Below, piece by piece: positions 8,301-18,822 of a DNA stretch of 64,000 nt. Under the pieces are notes generated by a model. It had not been told where the DNA came from. It was given only the letters and a program-made list of their open reading frames with translations, and did not search any database. How positions within the stretch are numbered: the first letter of the stretch is position 1; each line of letters opens with the position of its first letter. The position numbers were made by a program, and so were the translations under genes. The DNA is from Gaiellasilicea sp037720595 (lineage in GTDB: Bacteria; Actinomycetota; Thermoleophilia; Gaiellales; Gaiellaceae). The stretch is taken from contig JBBJLW010000015.1 of the NCBI GenBank assembly GCA_037720595.1, forward strand, positions 9,806-73,805. The letters are read 5' to 3'.

Positions 8301-9524
8301 ATGCGTCGTCCCAGGCTTGCCCTCTCCATGCTTGCGCTCGCGGGAGCGATCGCCATCGGTGCGACTGGTGCGTCGAACGCGGATCCGGGGATCACCGGGA
8401 AGACGATCCTGCTCGGCGGCACGTCGCCGCTTTCAGGCCCCGCCTCCGCATACGCCTCCGTTGCCCGTGGCGCGGATGCCTACTTCGAGTACGTGAACGC
8501 ACGCGGCGGCGTCAACGGCCGGACGATCGTCTACAAGGTCGTCGACGACGCCTACAACCCGGCGCAGACCGTGCAGGCGACGCGTCAGCTCGTCGAGCAG
8601 GACAAGGTCTTCGCGGTCTTCAACTCGCTCGGAACCGAGCACAACGTGGCGACGCGCGACTACCTGAACCAGCTGCGGGTGCCGCAGCTCTTCGTCGCCT
8701 CCGGCGCGACCACGTTCGGGCGCGACCACAAGCGCTACCCCTACACGATCGGCTTCCAGCCGAGCTACCAGGCGGAGGGCTGGATCTACGGCACGTACCT
8801 CGCGCGCACGAAGCCGGGTGCGAAGATCGGCGTCCTCTTCCAGAACGACGACTACGGCAAGGATCTGCTCGCCGGGCTCCGGTCGGGAATCGCCCGCTCG
8901 AAGGTGAAGATCGTCGCCGCCGAGGGCTATGAGGCTGCGGCGACGGACGTCCAGTCGCAGATCGCGAAGCTGAAGGCAGCCGGAGCGAACACGCTTGCGC
9001 TCTTCGCGACGCCGAAGTTCGCGATCCAGGGCTACGTGTTCGCGAACCGGCTCGGCTGGCATCCGCTGGCGATCGTGAACGCCGTCTCGAGCGCCTCGAA
9101 CATCATGACAATCGCCTCCGAGGGCAACACGAACAGAACAGTCGAGAGCTCCGTCTCGATCGCCTTCCTGAAGAATCCGACCGACGCCAGATGGCGCGCC
9201 GATGCTGCAATGAAGCTCTATCGGAGCGTGCTGGCGAGGTACGCGCGGGGTGCGAACGCGAAAGACGTCTACCACGTCTACGGGATGGCTGTCGCCCACG
9301 AGACCGTGCGCGTGCTGAAGGCCACCGGGAAGAACCCGACCCGGGCGGCCCTCGCCGCGCAGATGCGGAAGCTGAGCGACGCCTCGAATCCGTTCCTGCT
9401 CCCCGGGATTGCGATCAAGACGAGCGAAGCGGAGCGTTTCCCGGTCGAGCAGGCGCTGCTCCAGCGCTACACGAAGGGCTCGTGGCGGAGCTTCGGCGGG
9501 CTCTGGGGCTACCGGGCCGGCTGA
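8301..9524 (+). CDS. branched-chain amino acid-type ABC substrate-binding protein
   Basis: 407 residues from ATG 8301, with GGAG upstream. Periplasmic-binding-protein type I fold (Peripla_BP_6). The N-terminus is a signal peptide (basic 'MRRPR', hydrophobic core, 'ASNA' cleavage-like site) with no lipobox Cys, so a secreted or loosely held protein is predicted, unlike the lipoprotein of the second transporter at 56343. The mature start 'ITGKTILLGGTSPLSGPASAYASVARGADAYFEYVN' is typical. It is last in the livG-F-H-M order. Ligand may be an amino acid, amide or short organic acid. Confidence 0.92.
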   Translation: MRRPRLALSMLALAGAIAIGATGASNADPGITGKTILLGGTSPLSGPASAYASVARGADAYFEYVNARGGVNGRTIVYKVVDDAYNPAQTVQATRQLVEQDKVFAVFNSLGTEHNVATRDYLNQLRVPQLFVASGATTFGRDHKRYPYTIGFQPSYQAEGWIYGTYLARTKPGAKIGVLFQNDDYGKDLLAGLRSGIARSKVKIVAAEGYEAAATDVQSQIAKLKAAGANTLALFATPKFAIQGYVFANRLGWHPLAIVNAVSSASNIMTIASEGNTNRTVESSVSIAFLKNPTDARWRADAAMKLYRSVLARYARGANAKDVYHVYGMAVAHETVRVLKATGKNPTRAALAAQMRKLSDASNPFLLPGIAIKTSEAERFPVEQALLQRYTKGSWRSFGGLWGYRAG

Positions 9525-9539
9525 CGGACCGTCCTGCCG

Positions 9540-9572
9540 GGACACGTCCGGGGTCAAAGCCCGGACGTGTCC
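9540..9572. repeat. single REP-like palindrome, GGACACGTCC family
   Basis: 13-base arms GGACACGTCCGGG and CCCGGACGTGTCC flank the loop GTCAAAG; the stem is perfect. This is the third copy of the unit seen at 2836 and 2926. It lies just after a transporter operon and may serve as its terminator, without a U-tract. Confidence 0.75.
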
Positions 9573-9622
9573 AGCAAGGCCGCGTCCCCGGCGCCAGGCT
9601 GGTCGTCTGCGAGGATGGAGAC

Positions 9623-11980
9623 ATGTCGCCGGCTGACCTGCTCGCCGCGCCGCTCGACGAGCTCCTCGCGACGGCGCGGGAGCGAAGGCGCGGGAACGGG
9701 CTCGTTACCTTCTCGCCCAAGGTCTTCATCCCGCTGACGACGCTCTGCCGCGACGTCTGCGGCTACTGCACCTTCGCGCGACCGCCGCGGCGCGGCGAGA
9801 GGGCGTACCTGACCGAGGACGACGTTTTGGCGATTGCCCGTGTGGGGGCGGCGGCAGGCTGCACGGAGGCGCTTTTCACGCTCGGCGACAAGCCGGAGCT
9901 TCGCTACCGCGTTGCGCGTGAGGAACTCCGTGCCCTCGGCTGCGCGACCACGATCGAGTACCTCGCGCGGGTCGCCAAGCTCGTGCTCGACGAGACCGGA
10001 TTGCTGCCCCACCTCAACCCCGGCGTGATGACGCGTGCGGAGCTCGAGCTCCTGCGGCCGGTCTCCGCCTCGATGGGGATCATGCTCGAGACGACCGCGG
10101 AACGGCTCGGCGAGCGCGGCGGTCCGCACTGGGCCTCGCCCGACAAGCTGCCCGAGCGCAGGCTCGAGACGATCGAGCTGGCGGGAGAGCTGAGGATCCC
10201 GTTCACGAGCGGGATCCTGATCGGGATCGGCGAGACCCGGGCGGAGCGGCTCGACGCCCTGGAGTCTCTCGCGGGGCTACACCGCAGGCACGGTCATCTC
10301 CAGGAGGTGATCGTGCAGAACTTCCGCGCGAAGCCCGGAACGCGGATGGCCGGGCATCCCGAGCCCTCGCTCGACGACCACCTCTGGACGATCGCGGCCG
10401 CGCGGCTGCTGCTCCCCGTGGACGTGGCGGTGCAGGCGCCGCCGAACCTCGCCTACGACGACTTCCCGCGCCTGCTCGACGCGGGGATCGACGACTGGGG
10501 CGGCGTCTCGCCGGTGACGATCGACCACGTCAATCCCGAGGCGCCCTGGCCGGAGCGCGACCGGCTCGCCGAGGCGACGCGCTCGCGCGGGCTCGAACTC
10601 GCGGCGCGGCTGCCCGTCTACCCGCGTTTCGTCGACAGCGAGTGGGTCGCGCCTCGCGTGCTGACACAGGTTCTTCGCAGCTCGGACTCACTCGGTCTCG
10701 CCCGCGAGGACGGCTGGCATCCGGGAGAGCGCGGCCGTGTTCCCTTCATGGTCTCGCGCGACGTGCTGCCACTCGACACGACGGCGGAGCTCGGAGAGGA
10801 GGAGTTGATGCGGCTTTTCCGGACCCGTGGCGAGGAGCGGCAGCGCGTCTTCGCCGCCGCCGATCGCCTTCGCCGCGAAGTCTGCGGCGACGAGGTCAGC
10901 TACGTCGTCACGCGGAACATCCAGTACACGAACGTCTGCTACTTCCGCTGTGGCTTCTGCGCCTTCTCGAAGGGCAAGCTCGCGGCCAACCTGCGCGGCG
11001 CGCCCTACCTCGTGCCGCTCGCAGAGATCGTCCGCCGCGCCCGCGAGGCGTGGGAGCGCGGAGCAACCGAGGTCTGCCTGCAGGGCGGGATCCATCCGGC
11101 CTTCACCGGCGACTACTACGCCGAGATCGTGAACGCGATTCGTCGCGAGCTGCCGGAGCTGCACATCCATGCGTTTTCCGCGCTCGAGATCTGGCAGGGG
11201 GCCGCGACGCTCGGTGTCCCGCTCGAGGTCTATCTCGAACGCCTGCGAGCACTCGGGCTCGGCTCGCTTCCCGGAACGGCCGCCGAGATACTCGACGACG
11301 AGATCCGCGCGGTGATCTGTCCGGACAAAGTCTCGACCGACCAATGGCTGGAGGTCCACGCTGCCGCGCATCGGGTCGGGCTGCGCTCGAACGTGACGAT
11401 CATGTTCGGGCACGTCGAGTCGCCGCGACACTGGGCTCGGCACCTGCTCCGGGCGCACGAGCAGCAGCGGGCCTCGGGCGGATTCACCGAGATCGTGCCG
11501 TTGCCGTTCGTCCATATGGAGGCGCCGATCTGGCTGAAGGGCCGGGCGCGCTCGGGGCCGACCTTCGGCGAGACACTGCTCCTGCACGCGGTCGCGCGGC
11601 TGGCCCTGCACCCCCAGATCACGAACATCCAAGCCTCCTGGGTCAAGCTCGGGCCGGCCGGCGTCGCAGCGGCGCTCCGGGCCGGCGTGAACGATCTCGG
11701 CGGCACGCTGATGAACGAGTCGATCTCGCGCGCGGCCGGCTCGGAGCACGGCCAGGAGCTGGCGCCCGAGGCGATGGAGGCGCTGATCCGCGCGAACGAT
11801 CGGATTCCGCGCCAGCGGACGACGCTCTACGGGGACGTTTCGGCGGAGCGACGCGCCGCATCCTTCGCAGCAGCTCCTCTCGACGAGCCGCTCAATCCCC
11901 ACGTCCGCGATGCCCGGCTGCAGGCGCCGCCGAGACTCGTCCGGCCCGGGCTCCTGGCGGTCGGCCCCAACCCGGGCTAA
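9623..11980 (+). CDS. fbiC: FO synthase, CofG-CofH fusion (coenzyme F420 biosynthesis)
   Basis: 785 residues from ATG 9623. It joins tyrosine and 5-amino-6-ribitylamino-uracil to make the deazaflavin FO, using two radical-SAM domains. The N-terminal CofG domain has the cluster motif 'CRDVCGYCTF' (C-x3-C-x2-C); the C-terminal CofH domain has 'CYFRCGFCAF' at about residue 440. 'EALFTLGDKPE' and 'EVCLQGGIHP' mark equivalent barrel positions. Single-chain fusion is the usual actinobacterial form; archaea use two genes. A GAGGAT box ends 6 bases before the ATG. It implies F420-dependent metabolism in this organism. Confidence 0.96.
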   Translation: MSPADLLAAPLDELLATARERRRGNGLVTFSPKVFIPLTTLCRDVCGYCTFARPPRRGERAYLTEDDVLAIARVGAAAGCTEALFTLGDKPELRYRVAREELRALGCATTIEYLARVAKLVLDETGLLPHLNPGVMTRAELELLRPVSASMGIMLETTAERLGERGGPHWASPDKLPERRLETIELAGELRIPFTSGILIGIGETRAERLDALESLAGLHRRHGHLQEVIVQNFRAKPGTRMAGHPEPSLDDHLWTIAAARLLLPVDVAVQAPPNLAYDDFPRLLDAGIDDWGGVSPVTIDHVNPEAPWPERDRLAEATRSRGLELAARLPVYPRFVDSEWVAPRVLTQVLRSSDSLGLAREDGWHPGERGRVPFMVSRDVLPLDTTAELGEEELMRLFRTRGEERQRVFAAADRLRREVCGDEVSYVVTRNIQYTNVCYFRCGFCAFSKGKLAANLRGAPYLVPLAEIVRRAREAWERGATEVCLQGGIHPAFTGDYYAEIVNAIRRELPELHIHAFSALEIWQGAATLGVPLEVYLERLRALGLGSLPGTAAEILDDEIRAVICPDKVSTDQWLEVHAAAHRVGLRSNVTIMFGHVESPRHWARHLLRAHEQQRASGGFTEIVPLPFVHMEAPIWLKGRARSGPTFGETLLLHAVARLALHPQITNIQASWVKLGPAGVAAALRAGVNDLGGTLMNESISRAAGSEHGQELAPEAMEALIRANDRIPRQRTTLYGDVSAERRAASFAAAPLDEPLNPHVRDARLQAPPRLVRPGLLAVGPNPG

Positions 11981-12009
11981 GCTGCGCCGTCAGCACAGAC
12001 CATGGGGGA

Positions 12010-14505
<2,496 letters not shown>

Positions 14506-14508
14506 CTC

Positions 14509-15123
14509 TCAGTCCGCCTGGTTGCCAAGGGCGCCCCGGAGACCGGCGACCCAGCGAGGCAGCCGGCGGCGCGCCTTTGCGATCGCGTCGTCGACCTCCG
14601 CGGCCGCATCCGGCCCATGGCGGCCCTCGCCGTGGCCGACGAGGACGTGGAGCGGAGCGAGGCCGTGGAGAGCTCGGGGTGGGAACGGGCGTAGGAGCGG
14701 GTGCACTCCGATCGGCTCCGACCCTGCGCGGAAGTAGGGGATCGTCCCGAGTGCGTCGGCGCAGACGAGGATCCGTCGCTCCGGCCACCACAGCGCGACC
14801 TCCTGCCAAAGCCGCCACGAGGCCACCGTGAGGAACGTGAACGGCGTCTCGGGTAGGGAGCGCGGCACGACGTGGAGCGGCACGCCGAGCTTCCAGGCGA
14901 GGGTCGCCGAGTCGCGGCCGTGCCGATCCAGTAGCTGGATCACGCCCGCTGGGTCCCCGAGCCTTCGGATTCGCGCCTCGAGGCCGTCGGCGTCGAACGG
15001 ATCGACGAGCCAGACGCGTCCGCCCACTTCGAGAACGTGCGCGGTTCGCCGCAGTCGCTCGTTCGCGATCCAGCCGAAGCTACCGTCGAGCTCGTCGACG
15101 AACCTCGTTCCTGCGGCGCTCAA
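14509..15123 (-). CDS. MBL-fold-like hypothetical protein, metal motif degenerate
   Basis: 204 residues from TTG 15123, whose TTGA overlaps the stop of the upstream selenoprotein. 'VLEVGGRVWLVDPFD', 'GVIQLLDRHGRDSATLAWKLGVPLHVV' and 'VLVGHGEG' follow the beta-lactamase-fold order, but the HxHxDH zinc motif is replaced by 'DRHGRD'. It is probably a diverged or non-metal member. It ends the leftward hisA unit and is convergent with the RTX gene. Function unknown. Confidence 0.7.
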   Translation of the reverse strand: MSAAGTRFVDELDGSFGWIANERLRRTAHVLEVGGRVWLVDPFDADGLEARIRRLGDPAGVIQLLDRHGRDSATLAWKLGVPLHVVPRSLPETPFTFLTVASWRLWQEVALWWPERRILVCADALGTIPYFRAGSEPIGVHPLLRPFPPRALHGLAPLHVLVGHGEGRHGPDAAAEVDDAIAKARRRLPRWVAGLRGALGNQAD

Positions 15124-15725
15124 CGGGCCGTCAGTTGCGCGTGGGCATGCTCGAAGACCGCTTCGGGCTGGGCGCCGAGCACGAGCAGCCGGCGATCGAG
15201 CAGGAAGGCGGGCACGGCATTCGCCCCGATAGAGACGGCTTGACGCGTCGAGTCCTCGATCCGCTCACGGTAGCGATCGCCCTCGAGCACGGCTTCGACC
15301 TCGTCGCCCGGGAGCCCGAGCTCGGCCGCCAGGACGCACAGGACGGCTGAATCGCCGAGGTCCTGCGCCTCGGCCCAGTAGGCGTCCATCAGCCGGTCGT
15401 GGGTTTCCTCGTGACGGCCGAGCTCGCGCGCGAGCTCGCTGAGGCGCAGCGCCTTCATCGTGTTCGGGACGATGTCGGGGTGGGGGTTGTACTCGAGTCC
15501 GCGTGCGGCAAAGCTCGCGCGCATGCGAGCGGTCATCCCCTCGCCGTAGCGGGCGAGCAACTGCGCACGCGGGATTCCTTCGGGCGGGTACTCCGGGTGA
15601 AGATCGAACGGGAGCCAGACGACGGCGGCGCCGAACCGGCGGCCGAGCCAGGTGGCGGTCGTTTGCGCCACGCGGCAGAAGGGTCAGATGTAGTCGCTCC
15701 AGATCGCGACGGATTCCAAGCTCAC
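15120..15725 (-). CDS. FrnE/DsbA-family thiol oxidoreductase, selenoprotein with UxxC (in-frame TGA = Sec14)
   Basis: GTG at 15725, in-frame TGA at 15684-15686 (residue 14), stop at 15120; 201 residues with Sec. It reads 'SLESVAIWSDYI-U-PFC-RVAQTTA': a DsbA-type C-x-x-C centre in which the first, nucleophilic Cys is TGA. The rest is a normal FrnE-like DsbA: 'VVWLPFDLHPEYPPEG', a helical insert, 'AEAQDLGDSAVL', and the cis-Pro loop 'GANAVPAF'. Any start downstream of the TGA would lose the first beta-strand and the active site, which argues against a plain stop. GTGA overlaps the hisA stop, and TTGA links it to the MBL-like gene. A hairpin 12 bases after the TGA is a SECIS candidate. Confidence 0.87.
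15652..15686 (-). promoter_or_regulatory. candidate bacterial SECIS hairpin with UGA
   Basis: On the minus strand GTGGCG (15666-15671) pairs perfectly with CGCCAC (15652-15657) around the loop CAAACGAC, starting 12 bases after the TGA at 15684-15686. Placement fits a SelB-recognised element. An alternative small stem TGCC/GGCG is nearer the TGA. No folding energy was computed. Confidence 0.45.
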
Positions 15726-16444
15726 CTCTCCAGGCTAACCGCCTCGGCGAGTGTGAAACGGCCGCACCAGAGCGCGCTGCCCGCGATCGCGCCCTCGCAG
15801 CCCAGCTCGCGAACCGCACGCAGATCGTCCAGCGAGGCGATTCCGCCTGCCGCGAGCACGGGTAGCTGCGACGCCTCTTGGATCGTGTCGAGCAGCTCGA
15901 AGTCCGGGCCGGCGAGCGAGCCGTCGCGGCTCGTGCTCGTGACGAGGAGGCGGGCGACGCCTGCCGCGGCGCAACTCTTGGCCAGCTCGGTCGCGCCGAG
16001 CTCGGACTTCGCCGTCCAGCCTTCGACGGCAACGTTTCCGTCGCGCGCATCGATTGCGACGACCAGGAGCTCGCCGAATCGTCGTACTGCCTCTTCCAGG
16101 AAGGAGGGCTCGATCGCCGAGGTGCCGATCATGACGCGGCCGGCGCCATGGTCGAGAGCGGCCCCGATGTCTGCCACGGTGCGATAGCCGCCTCCGACCT
16201 GAACGGGAAGCGCCGTCGCTGCGGCGATCTTCCGGACGAGACCGATCGCGGGGGCGCCGCAAAAGGCGCCGTCGAGATCCACGAGGTGAAGCCACGACCC
16301 ACCCTCGGCAGCGAACCGCGTGGCTGCGACGACCGGATCGCCGCCTTCGACCGTCACCCGCGCGGGATCACCCTGCGCGAGCCGGACGACTCTGCCTGCG
16401 AGGACATCGATCGCCGGGTAAACCGTGAACTTTCGTGCTGACAC
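15722..16444 (-). CDS. hisA: phosphoribosylformimino-AICAR-phosphate isomerase HisA
   Basis: 240 residues from GTG 16444. (beta-alpha)8 enzyme that isomerises ProFAR to PRFAR in histidine synthesis. First catalytic Asp is in 'YPAIDVLAGRVVRL', the second in 'VVAIDARDG'; phosphate loops are 'VQVGGGYRT' and 'AAGGIASL'. The N-terminus ('AIDVLAGRVVRLAQGDP') looks like ordinary HisA, not clearly like the dual HisA/TrpF PriA of other actinobacteria. It is split from the other his genes and divergent from them; its stop overlaps the start of a selenoprotein. Confidence 0.93.
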   Translation of the reverse strand: MSARKFTVYPAIDVLAGRVVRLAQGDPARVTVEGGDPVVAATRFAAEGGSWLHLVDLDGAFCGAPAIGLVRKIAAATALPVQVGGGYRTVADIGAALDHGAGRVMIGTSAIEPSFLEEAVRRFGELLVVAIDARDGNVAVEGWTAKSELGATELAKSCAAAGVARLLVTSTSRDGSLAGPDFELLDTIQEASQLPVLAAGGIASLDDLRAVRELGCEGAIAGSALWCGRFTLAEAVSLER

Positions 16445-16466
16445 GCTAGCATGCTAACATGTAAGA
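16445..16466. promoter_or_regulatory. divergent his promoters with palindromic operator candidate
   Basis: 22-bp gap between hisA and the hisR-like gene. Minus strand: TAGCAT, six bases, GTG. Plus strand: TAACAT (16455-16460), six bases, ATG. Both -10 boxes overlap around a perfect 10-bp palindrome TAGCATGCTA (16447-16456), which would suit a dimeric TrpR-type repressor. The adjacent gene encodes such a regulator. Confidence 0.6.
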
Positions 16467-16784
16467 ATGAATGGGTTGACCACAGATCAGTCGCGCCAGG
16501 TCGAGTCACTTTCCGGACTCGACGAGCTCGCGGCCGCGATCGTCAGCCTGCGCTCGACCGACGAGGTGACGCGATTCCTGCGCGACCTCTGCACGCTGCC
16601 CGAGCTCGAGGCGCTCGCGCATCGTTGGCAGACGGTCCGGCTGCTCGAGCAAGGCATTCCGTACCTCGAGATCGCGGGCCGCGTCCCGACGAGCACCGCC
16701 ACGGTGACGCGCGTCGCGCAGTGGCTGCGCCACGGCACCGGCGGTTACCGGATCGCGCTCGATCGCGAGAGCAGGCGGAGATAG
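16467..16784 (+). CDS. TrpR-family regulator, YerC/HisR-like
   Basis: 105 residues from ATG 16467. TrpR/YerC fold: 'FLRDLCTLPELEALAHRWQTVRLL', then helix-turn-helix 'GIPYLEIAGRVPTSTATVTRVAQWLRHG'. Comparative genomics in Firmicutes proposed a TrpR-type protein (HisR/YerC) as repressor of histidine genes; that knowledge plus its place as first gene before hisG suggests the same role here. The overlapping divergent promoter carries a matching palindrome. Whether histidine is the effector is inferred. Confidence 0.85.
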   Translation: MNGLTTDQSRQVESLSGLDELAAAIVSLRSTDEVTRFLRDLCTLPELEALAHRWQTVRLLEQGIPYLEIAGRVPTSTATVTRVAQWLRHGTGGYRIALDRESRRR

Positions 16785-16786
16785 GA

Positions 16787-17674
16787 GTGTCCGCGCGCTT
16801 CACCAGGGCCGGCGCGAACGGCCGGCTCACGCTCGCCGTTCCGTCCAAGGGTCGGATGTCGGAGCCGGCTCTACGCCTCTGCGCGGACGCCGGCCTCAGC
16901 TTCGAGGCAACCGATCGCGCGCTGCTCGTCCCCTGCGCGAACGCGCCCGTAGACCTCCTCCTCGTCAGGCCGAGCGACATTCCGGAGTACGTGCAGGACG
17001 GCGTCGTCCACCTCGGGATCACGGGAGCCAATCTCGCTGTCGAGGCAGACGCGGACGTGCTCACCCTCGCGGAGCTCGGCTTCGCCCGCTGCACGCTGCA
17101 GGCTGCGGTGCCGGACGATTCTCCCCACGAGGACCTCGGATCGCTTGCCGGGCTCCGCGTCGCGACCGCGTATCCGGTGACGACGCGAGCCTGTCTCGTG
17201 CGGCTCGGAATCGCGGCAGAGCTCGTACCCGTCTCGGGCTCCGTCGAGGCTGCGCCACGCCTCGGGCTCTCCGACGCGATCGTCGATCTCGTCTCGACGG
17301 GCTCCACGGCGAGCGCGAACGGGCTCCGTCTCATCGGCACGCTCCTCGAGTCGCAAGCCGTACTCATCGGCGGCGAGGCCGCGGCGACCGAGAAGCGCGA
17401 GCTCGTGGAGCGTTTCCGGCTGATGATCTCGGGGGTCGTCGCGGCGCGCCGGCGCCGCTATCTGATGATGAACGCTCCTTCGTCGGCGCTGTCCGAGATC
17501 CAGGCATTGCTGCCCAGCATGGGCGCGCCGTCCGTGCTCAACCTCGCCGAGGAAGGGCAGATAGCGATCCATGCGGCTGTCGAGGCCGACGAGCTCTGGA
17601 ATCTACTCGCGCCCCTGAAAGCAGCGGGCGCATCGTCGATTCTCGTGCTCCCGGTGGAGCGCCTCGTCCCGTGA
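16787..17674 (+). CDS. hisG: ATP phosphoribosyltransferase HisG (long form)
   Basis: 295 residues from GTG 16787, with GGCGGAG upstream, two bases after the regulator stop. First step of histidine synthesis: ATP + PRPP to PR-ATP. 'LTLAVPSKGRMSEPALRL' starts the catalytic domain and 'DAIVDLVSTGSTASANGLR' holds the PRPP loop. A C-terminal ACT-like regulatory domain (from about residue 215, 'YLMMNAPSSALSEIQALLPSMGAPSV') marks the long hexameric form that is feedback-inhibited by histidine and needs no HisZ. Stop overlaps the hisD GTG. Confidence 0.95.
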   Translation: MSARFTRAGANGRLTLAVPSKGRMSEPALRLCADAGLSFEATDRALLVPCANAPVDLLLVRPSDIPEYVQDGVVHLGITGANLAVEADADVLTLAELGFARCTLQAAVPDDSPHEDLGSLAGLRVATAYPVTTRACLVRLGIAAELVPVSGSVEAAPRLGLSDAIVDLVSTGSTASANGLRLIGTLLESQAVLIGGEAAATEKRELVERFRLMISGVVAARRRRYLMMNAPSSALSEIQALLPSMGAPSVLNLAEEGQIAIHAAVEADELWNLLAPLKAAGASSILVLPVERLVP

Positions 17675-18822
17675 GGGGAACCGGCCTCGAGGAGGTGCTG
17701 CCTCGCGTCGGCGAGATCGTGGCCGACGTCCGCGAGCGCGGTGACGCGGCGCTCGTCGATTGGACGGAGCGGCTCGACGGCCGCGTGAACGACGAACAGT
17801 CGCTCCGGGTCTCGCCCGAGGCGCTCGCGGCCGCGACCATCGAGGACGATGTGCTCGACTCCGTCCGCTCGCTCGCCGCCGCCGTGCGTGAGGTGGCGCT
17901 CTCGCAGCGGCCGCTCGACACGCTCGTCGAAGCCGTGCCCGGGATCGTGACCGAGCGCCGCTGGCTTCCGCTGGCGTCGGTCGGTATCTACGTGCCGGGC
18001 GGGCGAGCCGCGTATCCGTCCTCTCTCGTGATGGCGGCGGTGCCGGCGCAGGTGGCCGGCGTCGATCGGATCGTCGTCGTCACGCCGCGCACCGCGGAGG
18101 TAACGCTGGCGGTGGCACGCGAACTCGGGATCGAGGAGGTCTACGCGGTCGGTGGCGCCCAGGCCATTGCCGCGCTCGCGTACGGAACGGAGACGATCGC
18201 GCCGGTGGACAAGATCGTGGGGCCGGGCAACCGCTACGTGACCGCCGCGAAGCTGCTCGTCTCGAGCCGGGTTGCGATCGACCTCCCGGCCGGACCCAGC
18301 GAGGTCGTCGTCATCGCCGACGCAAGCGCAGATCCCGCCCAGTGCGCCGCCGACCTTCTTGCCCAGGCCGAGCACGGACCCGACAGCGAGGCGATCCTGC
18401 TCAGCCTCGATCCGATTCTGTCCGAGAGCGTGCGTAGCATTGTTCACGGATATGACAACGTGGCCGTTCAGGACATGGCTTCATTGGACGAAGCGCTGGC
18501 TCGCTCCGACGGCTACGCGCCCGAGCACCTGGAGCTCTGGTTGGCCGACTCCGACCCCGTCGTCGCGCGAGTGCGGAACGCGGGAACGATCTTCGTCCGC
18601 ACCTCCGCAGTCGTCGGCGACTACGCCTCCGGAGCGACCCACGTCCTCCCGACCGGTGGGCTCGCGCGCGGGGCCGGTGGGCTCGGGCTCGAAGCCTTCC
18701 TCAAGTCCGTCCAGGTCGTGCGTGCGAGCGCGACGGGGCTCGAGCGCGCTCGCGAGATCGCGCTCCCGCTCGCGCGGATCGAAGGTCTGCCCCTGCACGC
18801 GGCAGCGCTGGATGTGCGATGA
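17671..18822 (+). CDS. hisD: histidinol dehydrogenase HisD
   Basis: 383 residues from GTG 17671. Oxidises L-histidinol to histidine in two NAD steps with zinc. 'SVGIYVPGGRAAYPSSLVMAAVPAQVAG', 'VGPGNRYVTAAK', 'DLPAGPSEVVVIAD', 'LLAQAEHGPDSEA' (zinc and catalytic residues) and the C-terminal 'PTGGLARGAGGLGLEAFLKS' are present. It is about 40-50 residues shorter at the N-terminus than typical HisD, because the start is fixed by the GTGA overlap with hisG. Confidence 0.94.
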   Translation: MRGTGLEEVLPRVGEIVADVRERGDAALVDWTERLDGRVNDEQSLRVSPEALAAATIEDDVLDSVRSLAAAVREVALSQRPLDTLVEAVPGIVTERRWLPLASVGIYVPGGRAAYPSSLVMAAVPAQVAGVDRIVVVTPRTAEVTLAVARELGIEEVYAVGGAQAIAALAYGTETIAPVDKIVGPGNRYVTAAKLLVSSRVAIDLPAGPSEVVVIADASADPAQCAADLLAQAEHGPDSEAILLSLDPILSESVRSIVHGYDNVAVQDMASLDEALARSDGYAPEHLELWLADSDPVVARVRNAGTIFVRTSAVVGDYASGATHVLPTGGLARGAGGLGLEAFLKSVQVVRASATGLERAREIALPLARIEGLPLHAAALDVR

